From Euryarchaeota archaeon UBA128 (GTDB lineage: Archaea > Thermoplasmatota > Poseidoniia > Poseidoniales > Poseidoniaceae), in the NCBI GenBank assembly GCA_002496955.1, contig DALZ01000082.1, positions 15,603-23,139 on the forward strand: DNA of 7,537 nt, in the 5' to 3' direction. The notes below the pieces were generated by a model that worked only from the letters and a program-made list of their open reading frames with translations, was not told the origin of the DNA and did not search any database. Shown here piece after piece: positions 5,377 through 7,537 of this stretch (position 1 is the first letter of the stretch; each line of letters begins with the position of its first letter). The position numbers and the translations under genes were made by a program.

Positions 5377-7537
5377 TCAATAATCCGCATCATTCTCACT
5401 TTCCAATGGTATGTCATCTTGGCGTTCTGATTTAGTAGATTTAACAGATTTCTTCAAAACTTTTTCTATTTCCAACAGTATCTTATCCAATAACTGAGGT
5501 CCCCATCCTCTCATTTTCAAAATTTCTTGGGTTTGTTTCCTATTGATATTAGCAACATCGATTGGATTTCTTAAACCGAGTTCCGACAACTCACGTGCTC
5601 TCATTCTACCAACATTAGGAATATTGACTAGAGATAGCAAGTCTTCTTTACAGCCATGACGTACTCGCAACCTAAGCGTGTCAAGAATTTTGACAATCTC
5701 AGCAATCTGAGCCATATGCTCATCTGAAAAAACATCGTCAGTTAGGATTACCTCACGAGAGGCATGTATCAACCACTCCATAATATCAACGCGGTAATTG
5801 ATATCTCCAGGGCTGACGTCTAATTCTTTCTCTATCGAACGTATGTTATGCTCTTCAGCCCACATTTCAATCATCCATGCGGATTTAACATTTGACAGCA
5901 ACATCTCATCATAACTTGAATCCGATAGTAATTGGTCTTCGACGGCATTGGTCTTCAACCACAATTTTGAGTTGATGTCCATGTCTGAATTTTTTGCCCA
6001 CAGTGAGGTGAAGTCTGGTGTTGATGTTGCTAAGTGAAGCAAACCAAAATTGGTAACTGGCCCAATACCCTTGACTAATCGGCGAACAGACCTTCGCAAA
6101 CCAGTTCTAATTATTGCAGCGGATAAAGGATCTAGGTATAGTTGTGTTACCCTTTCTCCCATCGCGGTTGCTTCATACATCATGCCATCTGAATTTGAGG
6201 ATCGCTCATTGTGCCATGCGCCTGCATTGTGTAAATTAGTTGCGGGACTAAACCCGAATTCAGCGGTTTTGTATGCTGATTGTCTGGGCCTTAGTTCCGC
6301 AATCGGTTGCTCCGAAACCTCAACTCCGCTGATGTTTTTTGCTGCGCTTGCCCACAATGGAATATTATCATCCCAATCATGGGACGGGAGGTCTTCATAA
6401 TCCGGTCTTAATTTGAGGTAGTCATCATCAACTCCTAACTTGCGAATAAATCGCTCTTGAATTAACCAATTCAGTGTATCATCAATTTTATCTGTCAATA
6501 TCTGTTTTGGAATTGAATGCCCGAGAAATGTTGCTGCGAAGAAATCGCCAATATCTCCACGATGTTGTAATCCGCCGGTGGCAATTATCGAAAGTATATG
6601 CGTTCTTAAAGCAGGCTCTCCAGCTAGTTTCGACGTTATCGGCTCGATCTCGCCAAAGAAATATTTCTCACTTACCATGTCGGCAACTTCCCAACCATCC
6701 GTACCTTTGCATAGCACCCATGCCTCTCCGAAATCATCATACTTTGGCCGCCCCGCCCTGCCCAGCATTTGCCTTACTTCCATTACCGGGAGTGGTCTGC
6801 TCATACCATCATCCCATCGTTTTATGTCTCGAACAAGGACACGCCTCGCTGGTAGATTAACTCCTGCAGAGAGTGTAGGAGTGGCAGTCAAACAGTTGAT
6901 CAATCCCTGCTTGAAGGCGCGTTCAATTATCTTCCTCTGCCCATGGGTTAATCCTGCATGATGGAATGCTGTTCCTCCTTTGAGGCACTCAATCAATTTA
7001 TCAGCCATTGCAGACTGTCTATTACCCTCTATAGACTGGGCAACTTCGTTAAATTGAGAGATTTTTTTCGGAGAGTGTTTCGATAATTTTTTTATCGTTT
7101 TTTTAGCAAGTTTTAGGGCTTCTGATTCGGCACTTTTTCTGGTCCCAACAAAAATTAACAACTGTCCGTCAGCATCAATTGAATCATTTAACGCGACCCA
7201 TGTTGGGTGAGATTTGGGGCCGGATAGGTCACGCGGCGGAGTCAGTTTGCTAGGTTCTGATGAAAGGGCCGATGATTGAACGAGCCTTGGTTCAAGATGT
7301 AGGTCATGGAATGTACTATATTCCAATGCAACTGGTCGCCAATCAGACAATATTAGTTCGGCATCTAGCCAATCCGCTAATTCTTGACAATTCCCCACCG
7401 TGGCAGATAATGCAATAATCTGAGCTTTAGGTTTGAGATATCTTAGTTTTGTAAGATTAATTTCCAAGGTTGGACCTCTACTAACATCGTTCATTAAATG
7501 AAATTCGTCTGCCACTATGATTGATACATTGGACATA
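5377..7537 (-). CDS. hel308: Hel308-type Ski2-like DNA helicase, 5' end truncated by window
   Basis: The C-terminal 719 residues of a superfamily 2 helicase that unwinds lagging-strand DNA at stalled forks (3'-5', ATP-driven). Numbered from the Met at 7536, the visible motifs are: II DEFH (10-13), III SAT (44-46), IV LIFVGTRK (127-134), V TATPTLSAGVNLPARR (217-232) and VI QMLGRAGR (256-263). A winged-helix region (about 305-367) follows, then YEATAMGERVTQLYLDPLSA (454-473), which leads into the ratchet helical bundle (to about 630). A helix-hairpin-helix domain V comes last, with NIPNVGRMRARELSELGL (638-655), including the RAR motif (646-648) thought to act as a brake. The tail is Lys-rich then acidic. 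The Met at 7536 is not the true start: the Q motif, Walker A and motifs Ia/Ib must lie outside the window, roughly 150 residues. A segment of about 75-80 residues near 370-450 looks inserted compared with typical Hel308. Confidence 0.93.
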   Translation of the reverse strand, partial: MSNVSIIVADEFHLMNDVSRGPTLEINLTKLRYLKPKAQIIALSATVGNCQELADWLDAELILSDWRPVALEYSTFHDLHLEPRLVQSSALSSEPSKLTPPRDLSGPKSHPTWVALNDSIDADGQLLIFVGTRKSAESEALKLAKKTIKKLSKHSPKKISQFNEVAQSIEGNRQSAMADKLIECLKGGTAFHHAGLTHGQRKIIERAFKQGLINCLTATPTLSAGVNLPARRVLVRDIKRWDDGMSRPLPVMEVRQMLGRAGRPKYDDFGEAWVLCKGTDGWEVADMVSEKYFFGEIEPITSKLAGEPALRTHILSIIATGGLQHRGDIGDFFAATFLGHSIPKQILTDKIDDTLNWLIQERFIRKLGVDDDYLKLRPDYEDLPSHDWDDNIPLWASAAKNISGVEVSEQPIAELRPRQSAYKTAEFGFSPATNLHNAGAWHNERSSNSDGMMYEATAMGERVTQLYLDPLSAAIIRTGLRRSVRRLVKGIGPVTNFGLLHLATSTPDFTSLWAKNSDMDINSKLWLKTNAVEDQLLSDSSYDEMLLSNVKSAWMIEMWAEEHNIRSIEKELDVSPGDINYRVDIMEWLIHASREVILTDDVFSDEHMAQIAEIVKILDTLRLRVRHGCKEDLLSLVNIPNVGRMRARELSELGLRNPIDVANINRKQTQEILKMRGWGPQLLDKILLEIEKVLKKSVKSTKSERQDDIPLESENDADY

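Noticed and set aside
6050..6961. Plus-strand frames of 116, 128 and 127 codons opposite hel308
   Set aside because: They overlap one another and cover helicase motifs V and VI on the minus strand; no family resemblance.
7534..7536. ATG at 7536 as the true start of the helicase
   Set aside because: It precedes motif II (DEFH) by only nine residues, and Walker A is missing, so this Met is internal and the gene continues beyond the window.

Overview
The window reads as a compact archaeal chromosome segment, most likely from a euryarchaeal or Thermoplasmatota-type lineage such as the marine group II Poseidoniales. The evidence is the gene set: a Hel308-type superfamily 2 helicase, a Cgi121 subunit of KEOPS, a multi-OB-fold replication protein A with a zinc finger, and the start of what looks like the archaeal RPA-associated protein. 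Base composition is moderate to AT-rich by eye. The exact lineage is an inference; no rRNA or other marker is present.

All supported genes lie on the minus strand and are read from the right edge to the left edge: hel308 (5' end cut off by the window), cgi121 (25-nt gap), tldD (34-nt gap), tldE (2-nt gap), a 151-nt intergenic region, rpa, then a second gene whose ATG overlaps the rpa stop as TAATG and which runs off the left edge. I see no tRNA, rRNA, CRISPR array, insertion sequence or prophage gene. The larger plus-strand open frames are antisense shadows of these genes.

The genes fall into three functional pairs: a replication-fork repair helicase next to a tRNA t6A-modification factor; the two halves of the TldD/TldE heterodimeric metalloprotease; and single-stranded DNA binding protein RPA with its associated protein. 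Hel308 and RPA act on the same substrate (single-stranded DNA at stalled forks). The TldD/E peptide substrate cannot be told from this window.

The only substantial non-coding stretch, 1769-1919, is dense with signals. In reading order it holds a TATA-like element just after the tldE stop, a perfect 13-bp palindrome at the expected transcription start, a strong Shine-Dalgarno followed by a 33-codon GTG-started small ORF, a perfect 7+7-bp inverted repeat inside that ORF, and a second strong Shine-Dalgarno serving the TTG-started rpa gene. The small ORF ends 11 nt inside rpa. This leader is the most interesting undescribed structure in the window, although the small ORF is unproven.
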